Source: Cenococcum geophilum 1.58 (Eukaryota > Ascomycota > Dothideomycetes > Gloniales > Gloniaceae). Taken from it: a stretch of 64,000 bases of DNA. A program made the translations under genes and the position numbers. The notes beneath the pieces are model-generated. The model was not told the origin of the DNA, did not search any database, and was given only the letters and a program-made list of their open reading frames with translations. Positions 21,739 through 33,300 of this stretch are shown here, in pieces; the first letter of the stretch is position 1, and every line of letters begins with the position of its first letter. Location: positions 744,001-808,000 of the forward strand of contig KV748192.1 of the NCBI GenBank assembly GCA_001692895.1, read 5' to 3'.

Positions 21739-24700
21739 ATGCCACCAAAAGCAGCCACTATAACGCTATTAACGGTAGCAACTACTTTAAGGACAGGAGG
21801 TAATACCAGTATAGTAAATACTAACTTACAGCAACCTATGACGGTTGGACAACTATAGGAAATAGTTAATTAGCTAATAGCTAATAATATAGTATTAAAA
21901 GAAAGACTTAACGGGATAGAAGCAGTAAAGATTAAGCTACTATTAATTAAGAGATTTACAAGAGAGAGGTTAAAGCTTAAAGGATTCCTTATGTAGATAC
22001 ACTTTAAGGTCTTATAAGAAGGAGTAAAGTTACCTACACCTATGGATCGGATAGCCTACGTAGGACTATTCTTATTAGGAAGAGCACTTAAGTGGTTTAA
22101 ATCTTATCTTACGGAGATATAGGCAAACGGAATAACGACTACTAACTAAGACGTGCGATTTATATTTTTAAATTAGGAAGGATTCGCAGAACGACTTACG
22201 TAGATATTTAGAGACCTGGAAGAAACAACTATAGCGGAAAGAAAACTCTAGAACCTCGTGCAATAAACTTTAGCAATTAAGTATATAATATAGTTCTAAA
22301 CACTAGCAATATAAATAGAGTAGAATAATAGGGCGCTTAAGGCATAGTATAAACAGGGACTTAAGGCTAAAGTCTAGGACGCGATTATCCTAATAGAAGA
22401 TGCGGATACCCTAAGGGAACTAATAGATTAGGCGATTAAGATTAATAATCGGATCTACTAAAGGGAATAGGCTAAGAAAGGCTAGGATAGAGTTCTACAG
22501 TTATATAAGGCGTAGAGTATATAACAATAAAAGCTAAGTTAGAAACTATGGTATGGCGCAGAGCTAATAGACCTAAGTAATACTAAAGAAGCCTATAAGA
22601 GATAGAGCAAACTATAGAAACCTAGAGGATAAGGATTAGGTAATTAAAGGTCTAAGGAGCAGAGGCCGAATTAGGGATCTTATTAGCAGAAGACATTTAG
22701 GCGGACTCTATAGTAAGAGAAATGGTTTAAAAAAGGAGCTTACATAAATTGCGGAAAATAGGGTTATTATGTTAGAGACTATAGAAGTAGGCAGAGTTAC
22801 TATATAGTAAAGGGCACGAGACTAGTAGACGATATATATATATAAAGGGACGACAATATGCTACGAGGAACAAAAGAATGTTTAATTAGAAGTTTTGCGT
22901 TTTGTTATAACAACGTATACCAAATTTATAAGGATACTAAGTACGGCGCAAGCTATTAGCTATAAGAGCCAGCACCTATAGGATGTAAAGGAACTAACGA
23001 ACTAGTTTATAGATCGGATATTAAGGATAATAAATTTAATATAGGCGAAATATTCCGTAATAATAAGGTAATAAGGGCCGCTTACTAGGAGCAAGCAGAC
23101 CTTAGAGATGTTATACTAGAGGTAGAGGATAATTCTACTATAGAATAGGGAACATTAATAGGGATCGAAACCCCACTAGATACAATGTCTATCGCTTTAT
23201 AAGACGTAAGAGAAATAGGATAGCGAACTACTTCGGCACTTAATAAAGGCAAAAGGCCAAAGGCTTAAGATTCTTATAGCGAGATAAAAGATAACTAAGA
23301 TTCTTAAAACAAGATAAGGCAAGCTTAAGGACCTATAATGGACAATAACCGATAGAGCAGAGTAGTAGCTTAGTTTAAAAATATACGAATAAGCTCGGGA
23401 TAGAAGTTCCCACAGGCATAAGATTCTTAAGACGAGATAAGTAAAATTTAAGATTTTTAAGATAAGATAAGAATACTAAGTAAGCCTAGTTAGACTAAGG
23501 CTAGAGCTAAGCTTAAGTCAGAAGCGAGCTCGGGATTAAAAAACCTAAGGGGTTAAGAATTTAGAGTATAAATTAGGACACCTATAGATAAGAGGTAAGA
23601 AGCTTCTTTATAGATTAGAGAATCTGCAATATAAATAGTAATTAGACTAGGAGACGAATATATAGACTTAGAGGATTTACTAGTTAAACAAAGTATTTAG
23701 ACTAAAGATTAAAAAGTTAATACTAGGATTAAGAAGCAAGACGACTTTAAGGATTAGAGCGTAAGGCGCAAACTAAAAGAAACTATAGAAGAGTTTAGAT
23801 AAAGAATTATCATATAGTAAGAACAGAAACTAAATAAGAGATTTAGCATATTAGGACGTATAAAGGACAGAGTACTAGTATAAAGAATTATTAATAGACT
23901 AAGAGTAGGCATACTAAGAGCTAAGTGGCTTACCGAACTAGAAGATAAAGAGGATTTAGGGATTCTAACTAGGTTTAAGGAATAATATATAAAGGGCTAT
24001 TACAATACAGTAATAAGAAGATACTTCCTTACGGACAGACCATATATACTTTAGTAGCTATACTAAAAGTAGTATAGGCAAAGGCACAATAATAAGTAGG
24101 AAGATTTCTATATATAGTTGGATAAAAAAGTTATCTAGGACTACCTAATTATAAAGAAGGCTATAACGCATATTAAAGGAGCCTTAATTATAACGTTAAA
24201 GGATCTAGAGGAACGTTTAGAGGACTAAAGAAGTAAGAGGCGCATCTTAGTACCTATAAATAAAGTCGCAACGTTTAGATTAGCACAATAAAGGTTTAAA
24301 CTTAAGGATAAAGACGAGCTAAGAGTTAACCTAAAGCACCTAGTATACCATACGTTATTATAGATTGCGTGCGTAGACAATATATACGAAATATATAAGA
24401 ATCTAAAGGAAAAGAATCGGAAATACCCTATAAGGATATACTGGATAATGGATAAGTAATAGTATAGGAATGCCAAATATATGTATAGATAGCATCCAGC
24501 AGAGGTCTAAAAGGAAGGAAGTTTAGTACTTTAACCAGGAAGATTCCTTACGGAAGAATACTTAGACGGACAACAGTGGTGGGAATACCTAGAAAATACG
24601 TGTCTATGGTATATAGAAGATAAAAAGCGAACTAGGCATTGGCTAAAGAGTAAGCTAAGTGCACTAGGATTAAGCAGCTAATAGTTAGGAAAAGTAGAGG

Positions 24701-24810
24701 CCTATAGGACTAGAGGAAGCCAGTGGTAGAGCCTTAGACCCTTAAAGGAATTTAAGGACAATACCTAAATTTACAAGTTAATTAGCAAGATTAGCAGTTT
24801 GAAGCGCTAA
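21739..24810 (+). pseudogene. A gag with very long region after the zinc knuckle
   Basis: Opens at ATG 21739 (MPPKAATITLLTVATTL) and stays in one frame for 1,023 codons to TAA 24808, interrupted only by RIP-type TAA/TAG. A capsid-type gag domain covers about residues 60-300 (GRALKWFKSYLTE). A CCHC zinc knuckle, INCGKQGYYVRDYR (second half degraded), lies at about residue 336. A further stretch of about 670 codons follows. It holds a low-complexity run with DS..EI repeats (23270-23470), then a predicted-helical, charged part (around 23800-24700, with QQWWEYLENTCLWYIEDKK). B has exactly the same length. Most gypsy gags end soon after the knuckle. The function of the extra part is unknown. Confidence 0.8.
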
Positions 24811-27800
24811 TAGATAGTAAAGTAATGTAAAACTATATCTTATTAGTAGTAGTTAAGAGAATAGGACTACCTTATAGATAAAAGGAGCAACCTTACCTAT
24901 TAGTTACGATTTTAGAAGATCCAATAACCTATAGAGGAGGGATTATTAATCTTAAAATAGGACCTATTTAGATAACTATTAAAGGGAAATAAATTAAGAT
25001 GTCTTTTAATATCCTACTATTAGGACGGGATAAGGCAGTATTAGGTATACCTTAGTTACAGGAATATAATTTAAGGATTAATTAGATTACAGGTTAGGTT
25101 AATATTAGAGATACTTAATGCTATAAGATGCAATAATAAGCTAAGTTGGTATAGTACCAAGTAGGAGCAACCTATAAAGAAATAGAAAAAGGACTAAGTT
25201 ATATACTAAAGAGATATTATAAGTACGGTAAGAAACTATAGTTACCGGGAAGTAAAAAGCTGTTAGAATATACAGTATAGGACTATAAGATAGAGTTAGA
25301 ACTAGGAATAAGTCTAAAGTTCTTTCTAATCTATAAACTTACCAAAAAAGAAGGTAGAGCGTTAAAAGAGTTTGTCTAGGAAAATCTATAAAAGGGATAT
25401 ATTAGACCATCACAGTTATTAGTAGGTTATCTAGTACTATTTATACTAAAGAAAAATGGCAAACTAAGGCTGTATATTAACTATAGACAGTTAAACAGCA
25501 TTACCAGGAAGGATAGGTATCCTTTACCCTTAATTAGCAAAATCTAAAATAGAATAGGTAATACGCAAATCTTCACAAAGATAAATCTAAGATAGGCGTA
25601 CTATTAGATTAGGATTAAGGAAGGTAATAAATAGAAGGCAGCCTTTAGGTTAAAGGAAGGACTATATAAACTATTAGTTATATAATTCGGGCTTATAAAC
25701 GCACTAGTAATGTTCTAAAAGCGTATTAACAATATATTAGGAGAACACTTAGATAAATTTGTTATAGTATATCTTAACAATATTATTATCTACTTAATAA
25801 CTAAGGAAGAATATGGGGAACACGTTAAATAGGTTTTAAAGAGACTATAAGAAGAACAGATGCTAGTAGCGATTAAGAAATGCGAGTTCTTTACCAGGAA
25901 GACCAATTTCGTTAGATTTATTATTAAACTAGGCCAACTTAGCATAGATCTAAAGAAGATTAAGGCTATAGTAAATTAGCAGGAACTAGAGAATATTATA
26001 TAGTTAAGATTATTCCTAGGGTTTTGCAATTACTGTAGAAGGTTTATAGCGNAGTAGTTAAAGNATATTAANCCANTNANANNNTTAATAAAGAAAGAAG
26101 AACTATGGGTATAGGGAGAGGAGTAAAGAGAACTCTTTAAGAAAGTTAAAGAGTTGTTTACCTAGGAGCTAGTTCTTAAGATCTATTAACTAGGACTAGA
26201 GACGGTTATAAAGACGGATATATTAGACTATATACTAGGAGCATGCTTTATATAAAGGTATTAAGATAGATAGCACCTAGTAGCATACTACAGTCGAAAG
26301 ATAATACTACTAGAGTTAAACTATAACATCTACAACAAGGGGTTATTAGGTATAGTTGCAGTATTAAAGGAATAGAGAGCATTCTTATAAGGTATAAAGA
26401 AACTATTCGTGGTTAAGACGGATTATAAGAACCTAATAGGATTTCTAATAACGAAGGAACTTAACTAAAGACAGGTTAGATGGGCAGAGATGCTTACGGA
26501 ATACTATTTCAAGATTTAGTATATTAAAGGTACAGATAATACGAGGGCAGATACTCTAAGCCGTAAAGCTGAACTACAAAATAAGGAGAAGCTATTAGGG
26601 GCTTTATTGCAAAAGGATATAGACGGATTAATTAGGTATAATTATCCGAGAATTATAGCAACTTAAGAAGATAATAAACTAAAGAAAGTCTACGAGACAC
26701 CGGAAAGCTTTTAGGCATAAAGAATTCTAAAAATACAGCTAGAGGATTTATAGACGGATATGTATAAAAATTAAGAAGCAAAGTATATCCTAAGAAGCAT
26801 AGTAGAGTAGTTTATAGAAGACTTTTATAAGGGACTAACTTAAGGACACAATAGAGCTATAGGCTTAGTGTTAAGACTCTAGGAGGAGTATATTATTAAC
26901 GGAATTTGGAAGATAGCTAGAAAAGTTATAAAAGAATATCTAGATTGCTAAAGGAATAAACCAATGAGGTATAAGCTATATAGAGGGCTACAACCTATTA
27001 AAATACTAGAAAGACTATAGGAGGTTATATTATAGGACTTTATTATTAAGTTGCTAAAATTAAAAGATCCTATTACCGGACAAGATTATAATATAATCTT
27101 AGTAATAATAGATAAGCTTATAAAGTAGGGATACTTTATAGCATATACAGAAGAAATCTTAGCGGAAGATGTCGCTAAAATCTACGTTAAAAAAGTGTTT
27201 ATAAGATATGGAGCACTAAGCAAGATTATATTAGATAGAGATCCAAGATTTATAGCAGCATTTTAGAAAGTATTCTTAGCAGAGTAAGGAGTTTAAGTAG
27301 TAACTTCTACCGTATACTATCCGCAGACAGACGGTTAAACGGAAAGATTAAATTAGACGCTAGAACAGTATCTAAGGTATTATATTAATTATGCATAGAA
27401 CAATTGGGTATTACTATTACCAGTTATATAGTTTATATATAATATAACACCTTAAGAAGGAATAGGCACATTACTATTTAAGGCAAATTACGGATATAAG
27501 CCAAAAACATCGTTGTTACTATAGTAAGTAAAGAAAATAAGTAGTATAGCTAAAGAAAGAATAAAGATATTAATAAATCTTTATATAGACCTTATAGAAT
27601 TAGTAAAGAAAGTATAAGAAAGAATAAAAAAGTACTATAATACTAAGAGATCTAAGGGACCAGATCTTAAGGAGGGAGATAAAGTATAGTTACTATACAA
27701 AAATTTTAAAAGTTAATAACTAAGTAAGAAGTTAGACCACATTAAACTAGGACCTTTTAAAATTACATAAAGGATTTCACTGGTTATATTTAAGTTAAAC

Positions 27801-28103
27801 CTACTAGCCAAAATAAAGATCTACCCTATATAGTATATCGCAATGCTAGAGCCAGTATATAGGAATGTTAAGCCATTGGTCTATAAAGCAGACATATATA
27901 GAGGACAAGAAGAAGATAAATAGTAAGTATTAAAGATCGTTAATTATAAGGACATCGATAATGAAACATAGTATAAGGTTAAGTAAATAGGCTATACTTA
28001 AACTACCTAGGAGCTACTAGAGAACTTAAAGAACGCTATAGGAAAGGTATAGGAGTATTGGAAGAGATTAGGTTAGGTAGTATTAATAAAAAAGAATCGC
28101 TAA
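24795..28103 (+). pseudogene. A pol: protease, RT, RNase H, integrase, chromodomain
   Basis: Pol lies in the -1 frame relative to gag. Protease begins near 24798 (FEALIDS, active-site Asp in LIDS). RT is at about 25430-25960: [19 protein letters not shown] near 25470, and YLNNIIIY near 25770 (YLDD with Asp lost). LFLGFCNYCRRFI follows at about 26010. RNase H is at about 26200-26560. Integrase has DRDPRF near 27237 and PQTDGQTERLNQTLEQYL near 27325. A chromodomain-like end is at about 27925-28080 (QYKVKQIGY...ELLENLKNA...EYWKRLG). It stops at TAA 28101. The 1,103 codons are typical for pol. N bases at 26052-26090 fall just after the RT. Confidence 0.88.
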
Positions 28104-28467
28104 AGAACAAATTACCTAAGGGGGACCTAAGAAGAGCAGTTGCCGAACTACTTAGATCTATTTCCTTCTCTATTAGAGGAAAGTCCGTTCTTTTATTGCC
28201 TAGTTCCTATAAACCTTATTTTATAAGTTTCTACTCCTTAGAACAAACCTTCTTACAAACCTTTTTAAGATGAAGTAGATAAGTAGACGCTGTAATTCAA
28301 GTATTTAGAGCCTTCTATTCCGCGTCATAGGAACGTTCTAACTTAGTAAGGGCTTACAATAGTTTACCATCTAGCCGTATAGCAGTAGATTAAATATAAA
28401 ACCCTAAGATAAATTAATTAGGGAACCAGACGACTATTAAGAGTAATAGGTTGCGTATATTTAGTAT
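28060..28467 (-). pseudogene. A copy of conserved antisense reading frame
   Basis: The minus-strand frame begins at the position equivalent to the B start codon (here ATA, revcomp of 28465-28467) and runs toward pol. It includes TAIRLDGKLL.ALTKLERSY and STYLLHLKKVCKKVCSKE, then KLIK.GL.ELGNKRTDF. All stops are at positions explained by CAA/CAG/CGA to TAA/TAG/TGA. It aligns with frames in B, J and H. The product would be a small, basic, helical protein, and I recognise no domain. It converges with the 3' end of pol. The stop codon of the original gene cannot be fixed. Confidence 0.6.
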
Positions 28468-28795
28468 TAAAAGTAGAGTAAACATTATAGGATAAACAAA
28501 TATTCGCTTTAGTACACTCTAAGTAAGAGAACAGTTATTACAAAGATGGGTTTGCTAACGTAATATAAACTAACCCCTCTTTTAAATAATGAGAATACGG
28601 AGACGGTATAATCTTACTAAGAGATAATATTATAGTAACAGTGTAAGCACGACGTTGGGCGTGTAAAGAAGAAATTGCTTTAGGTATAATAAGCAATAAT
28701 ATTAACCAAATTAATTAGACGGATATTACACCTCTAATAAACAACTTGGAGATATTTTAAATCTTTAAGGATAAAGATAAAGAGGAGGGAGATAG
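28104..28795 (+). other. A region between pol and 3' LTR
   Basis: About 690 bp with no supported sense gene. The first part is covered by the antisense frame; the rest (28468-28795) would hold its promoter if it is expressed. It ends in the purine-rich stretch AGGAGGGAGATAG before the LTR. Confidence 0.55.
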
Positions 28796-29220
28796 TGTTA
28801 CGGACGCTTTAAGTACAATATTATAACTACTTGGAGAAGAGACGGAAGAAGCTAGTTGGTTAATTTAGGCACGGTCTAGGATAGAGCCGATAGAATTATA
28901 TAACGAGGAATAGTAACTAAGGTTACATAATGTGCTATATATTAAACGAGAGGAACGAGAGGAACTTATATACCTTATATATAAGACGTATATTACGTAT
29001 AAAAAGGATTTTATAGAAGTACAGTTATATATTTAAGGACCCTTAGTCCCTACCTAGATAGTTCCTTTCTTGTAGTAATTCTTAGAATATAATTGGAGTT
29101 AATTTATTAGGCAACCACTCCACCAGTTGTTATTACGTTGTTGACTTTTGTACTTGCATTTCCTACACACCTAGCCTAATAACGAGCCTACCGTAGTTCT
29201 TGCTACAAGGTTCCGTTACA
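28796..29220 (+). repeat. A 3' LTR (425 bp)
   Basis: TGTTACGGACGC to TTCCGTTACA, followed by target duplication CTATA (29221-29225). It keeps the canonical TG..CA ends that the 5' LTR has lost. Confidence 0.95.
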
Positions 29221-29225
29221 CTATA

Positions 29226-30010
29226 GAATACTACTAGTCTTTAGTAGAGCTAGGTAGCGTCTAGATGCCTATTAGGTTATAGTAGGATACTAATAAAGGT
29301 AAAATTTAATATATTAGTAACTATTATTAGTAGCTAGTTTAAGTTAAAATTCTATAGTAATAGAGCTTTTATAAACTTTATATATAGTTATTAAAAGGCC
29401 TTCTAAACCTTTCTAGGCTATAACTATAGTTTATACTATTTAGTTAGTCCCTTTTTAGTTTTCTTCCTTTCTACCTTTAAGCTTTTTACTCTTTAAGCTA
29501 GGTCTTAAAAAGCTTCTATAATATAGTTAAATAGGTATTAAGTAATGTCTAAGTAGTTATAAATAAAGCGCCTATAGAAATTGGTAAAGCCTAGGAATAC
29601 TTAAATATCCTAGTAGCTCTCTAGCTCTAGCTCTAGCTACTTTTAAATTGTTTACACCTATACTAGGTCTATAACTATACCTATAGGTATTATAATATAA
29701 CCTAAGAACTTAATCTACTTAATATTAAATATATACTTTAACGCCTCGGCATAGAGGCCTTAATTATTTAAACGTTCCAGCACTTTATAGACGTATTACT
29801 TATACTAATCCTTATCTTCTAAGTAGATTAGGATATTATCTAAATAGATAATATATATACGGTTAACTAGTCCCCTTAAGGCTCTATAAATATATAATTA
29901 GAATATTATAGGCGCATTAGCTAGCCCAAAAGGTATTACTAAATACTTAAAGTAGCTGTATTAGGTTTTAAAAGCGATTTTTTACTTATCCCCTTTTTTA
30001 ATATAGAGCC
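29226..30010 (-). pseudogene. L pol middle: RT catalytic end and start of RNase H
   Basis: The minus strand shows VYIIYLDNILIY near 29865-29825 (YLDD box, one Asp changed) and continues through the RT thumb into RNase H. The sequence is contiguous with 21269 once A and one CTATA copy are removed, and with 32095 once LINE1 is removed. Confidence 0.82.
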
Positions 30011-30288
30011 AAAACTATTTACCACACATGCAACCTTACCAAAAGGTAGCGCCGCACTTTAAAACTTACGCATACCTATCTTACCACTAAAAACAATCGA
30101 TTTTCCAACTTCTAAGACCCAATTCCCACTGCCTAGCGAGCTAGAGGTGGATTTATTTGTTGTTTTACCCCCTTTTCCCTAATAGAAAATTCTTCTTAGG
30201 GGTGGTCCTAGCTTATAAGCGAGGTACGGATAGGAATACTAAAACTATTACTACTACTAATACCACTAATACCATTAATACTAAAACT

Positions 30289-31740
30289 ATGGTATAAAAT
30301 GCCAAGGCCTAATAGGTTAAAAAAAACCCTCCTATAGAAATAAGTGATGAAGAGTCTATATTTACTTTTTCTCCCCCTTCTCCCTCTCCTGGCCTATTTA
30401 GGACAGGAGAAAAAAGAGGATATCCTTAGTCTTCTCCTAAAAAAGAAAACCAAAAACCTATTTAAAAAAAAGACAATAAAACTAATAACTACTACGGATA
30501 GTATACCTAGTATACCTTCCTTTTCCCTTTCTCTAGAACAACATCTATGTAAGGCTTTAGAAAGCCTAATCCAGGCCTATAAAGTGCTAGAAGAAGAAGA
30601 AGAAAAATAAGAATAAAAATAAGAATAAGTTAGACAGCTAGTAGACTATACATAAAGTATACTAGAAGGAAGGAATCCCTTTACAACCGAAGAGAAAGAA
30701 GAGGTAAAAGATACCCTAAAAGGACTTATAGAAGAAATAAGAGCTCTCCGTAAGGAGGTAGCTCCTATTAAAGAAACTTACATAAAGAGGCTAAAAAAGG
30801 ACCTCCCTTCTTTATCCTCCCTACCTTCCTCATTATTATTATCGTCTACCCCTCCTTCTTCTAGTAGGGTAACTAGTAGCACGCCTAACTCTAGCTCTAC
30901 CTCTACTAGAAGTAAGAAAAAGCAGCTATAAAAAAGGAAGCTAGTTTTAATTATAGACGAAAAGGACCAATTCTTAGAAATTATTCTCTATACGAAACAA
31001 AGTCAATTAACTATTTACATTAAAACTGTAAGTAAAAAAGCTAGTACTAGCGTCCATAGCTAGAACTAAAGGAAAATAAAATATTCTCCTTACGACTATA
31101 GAAGAGTATAATGTAGATTTCCTAGTTAAATATAAGGAGATCTAGTATAATTACTTTACCTTTTAAAGAGAATAAAAACTAGAACTATGGGTTTAAATTA
31201 TAGCCTATGGGTTTCCTACCCTATCTTTCCTAGGTGAATAAGGCTCTAAGCTTCTAAAAGAAGAAATTGAGACCTTTAATCCTATAAGGATACAAGGACT
31301 ACCTAGATAGATCTTATTTAGTAAAAAAAGACACAATCTATAGACTAGATTTAGCTCTATAGTTTTTACTATAGAGGACAAAGAAAAAAGACAGGAAATC
31401 CTTAAGCAAAAAGAGATATTAATTGCAGGTACAGCTACTAAGGTAGTAAAATACCTCGAAGTCTCTCCTACTACGCAGTGCACTAGCTGCTAAAAATTTG
31501 GCCATATAGGAGATAGATGCTCTACTAGAGCCTATAGATTTTGTATAGCTGTATATTTATCTAAAGACTACTCCTGTTCTACCTGTATAATAATAGGCAA
31601 GCCCTACAAGTATACTACCCCTCTTATATTAACTGTAAAGAAAACCACTTTGTAAATAGTAAAGACTGCGAGGTTCTAACAGCAGCTAAGCTAGTAGGTA
31701 GTACTAGCTTAGAAGGTTCTATGGAATAATAAGACAAAAC
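30289..31740 (+). pseudogene. LINE1 ORF1 (gag-like), frameshifted
   Basis: The N-terminus from ATG 30289 reads PPIEISDEESIFTFSPPSPS after several RIP stops. A second frame carries SLEQHLCKALESLIQAYKVL and an acidic EEEEEK tail near 30520-30610. A third carries the zinc-knuckle region near 31479 (CTSC.KFGHIGDRCSTRAYRF). CCHC knuckles in this position are typical of ORF1 proteins of fungal Tad/LINE elements, which bind RNA. At least two frameshifts plus TAA/TAG codons inactivate it. A Ser-rich linker lies at about 30800-30920. Confidence 0.7.
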
Positions 31741-31953
31741 AAATAGGATTCTAAAAGGAGGTAACTTCTACTAGGTTCTTAGTAAAAAGATATTAGAGAG
31801 CAAAAGGATAGAAATAAATTGCAAAAGGACAGGGATAGGTATTAGGATTTCCTATAGTTTTTCCTACCGTTTTCTTACTCCCTAGTAGTTGTAGTACCTT
31901 AATATTTTACTAAGGAGCTATAAACTCTTAGGGGTTTATAAACTCTTAGGATA

Positions 31954-32083
31954 TAGCTACTAGTATATATTAAGCTGCCTAGAAAGGATTTATGTATATA
32001 GAACTATAGCGCTATAGCCTAGAGGCTGCATGCGCAGTATTATACGTAGTATAATATAACGGATATAAAAAAATATATATAAA
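31954..32083 (+). repeat. LINE 3' tail shared with LINE2
   Basis: About 130 bp from TAGCTACTAGTA through GAGGCTGCATGCGCAGTA to the GGATATAAAA tail. It is nearly identical to 41861-41994, although the sequences upstream are unrelated. LINE enzymes commonly recognise such a 3' end. Confidence 0.85.
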
Positions 32084-32094
32084 AATATAGAGCC

Positions 32095-33300
32095 TATAAT
32101 AGACATCTTATAAATCTAGCTTTATAAAGATCTTCGCCCTAGATAGTTAATCTAGCATTTTATTAACTAGTAGTAGTGAGTAATAGTTCTTAATTATAAT
32201 CTTATTAAGACCGCGATAGTCTACTTATAGCTTTATAGTTCTATCTAGTTTTAGAATAAAAAGGATTAGCGCGCCTACCGGCGACTTATTAGGCTAAATC
32301 TACCCCTTTTCTAGTAAACCATTAAGGTACTTTTATAGGATCTTAAGCTCTTTATAAGAGAGGTTATAGATAGAAAGGTTTAGCGGTTATTTACCTTCTT
32401 CTAGATTAATTATATAATTATACTCTAAGTTCTACAGTAGGACTCTAGCTCTCCTACCTAAAAATACCCTTAGTAAGTTTCTTAGGCCTACTAAAATATT
32501 TAATAAATTAGGGTCGCGTTTATCCTCTATATTATTATTAGGTAGGTCCTAAAGCTCCCTTAGAATACTTATAGGCAGCGTTATACGCTATAGTAGTTAC
32601 TTATATATAGTTGCCACTATATTTTAAACCGTTTTATATAGTAGCTAATAAAGAGTAAGGAAATTCTTAATATATTATTTAAGGTGCTATAGCATACTCT
32701 CTATATATTGCTTAAGCTAAAATAACCTATAGCGGTTAAAGTATCTCGTAAGATCTTTAAGATTGCCATCTTTTTATAATGTCTCCGCGACCTATCCGGT
32801 AATTCCCTATAGGGTCTCCGTTATAGAGGGGTTATTACCTATACTAGGCTTTATATCTATCTTACTATAAAATAGGGGTTAAATTTAATACTTCTTTAGG
32901 TATAGAGCGTATACTATTTTACCTAGAGCTATATCCTTTAGGATATCCTTTAAGCTAATTAGTAATATACGCCCTTTTAATTATTTATTATTCTACTATT
33001 TAAAGACTTTTATCTTAAAGCGTATTTTAAAATCTACTTTTATAAGCTAAGGGTATTTAAGGATAAGGTTATAACCTATAAAGTTAGCCACTAAAAAGGG
33101 TTGCGGGCTAACTACCTTAGTATAGTTATATATATTATCTACTAATACTATAAGCTTATAAGTACTATATAGTTTACTCTAATACTTATCTAGGAAGCCT
33201 ATAATAGGTTTCCGCCACCTTAGCAATAAAACGAGTTTATACTCTTTTACCAAATTATATTATATAAGATTAATTTTAGCGCCGCTATTATATAGTGCTT
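32095..33300 (-). pseudogene. L pol: protease region and N-terminal RT
   Basis: On the minus strand the RT signature VDYRGLNKIIIKNYYSLLLV lies near 32225-32160, followed by sequence that resumes at 30010. Upstream, to about 33300, a protease-like region is expected by position (a SLIDSGA-type motif is not clear). The frame carries RIP-type stops. Confidence 0.72.

Larger units (their letters stand above)
21270..29220 (+). mobile_element. Gypsy chromovirus A, structurally complete
   Basis: The full element has two 425-bp LTRs (21270-21694, 28796-29220), target duplication CTATA on both sides, a leader, a gag frame, pol in the -1 frame, a converging antisense frame, and a purine-rich tract (AGGAGGGAGATAG) before the 3' LTR. 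It is 7,951 bp long. Copy B (53209-61140) is colinear. All genes carry RIP-type stops. A cluster of N bases lies at 26052-26090. Confidence 0.95.
30011..32083 (+). mobile_element. LINE1: Tad-like non-LTR element without ORF2
   Basis: A 2,073-bp insertion in the L RT gene, flanked by the direct repeat AATATAGAGCC at 30000-30010 and 32084-32094. It ends in an A/AT-rich tail after GGATATAAAA. It has no LTRs. Only a gag-like ORF1 with zinc knuckles is present. No endonuclease or reverse transcriptase sequence lies between ORF1 and the 3' tail. Such an element would need enzymes from another copy. Either an internal deletion or a stable ORF1-only family explains it. Confidence 0.8.

Noticed and set aside
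24225..24476. 83-codon minus-strand frame
   Set aside because: Antisense to the long gag frame; its Leu/Tyr-rich composition is a shadow, and gag phase conservation between A and B is stronger.
24745..24775. AAATTTA as a programmed -1 slippery site before protease
   Set aside because: The codon boundaries (TAA ATT TAC) put the heptamer out of phase, so it is not reported as a signal.
28058..28273. 71-codon plus-strand frame after A pol
   Set aside because: Out of phase with pol (the EYWKRLG frame) and overlapping the better supported antisense frame.
31205..31483. 92-codon minus-strand frame in LINE1
   Set aside because: Lies opposite ORF1 just before its zinc knuckles, and no related sequence was seen elsewhere.
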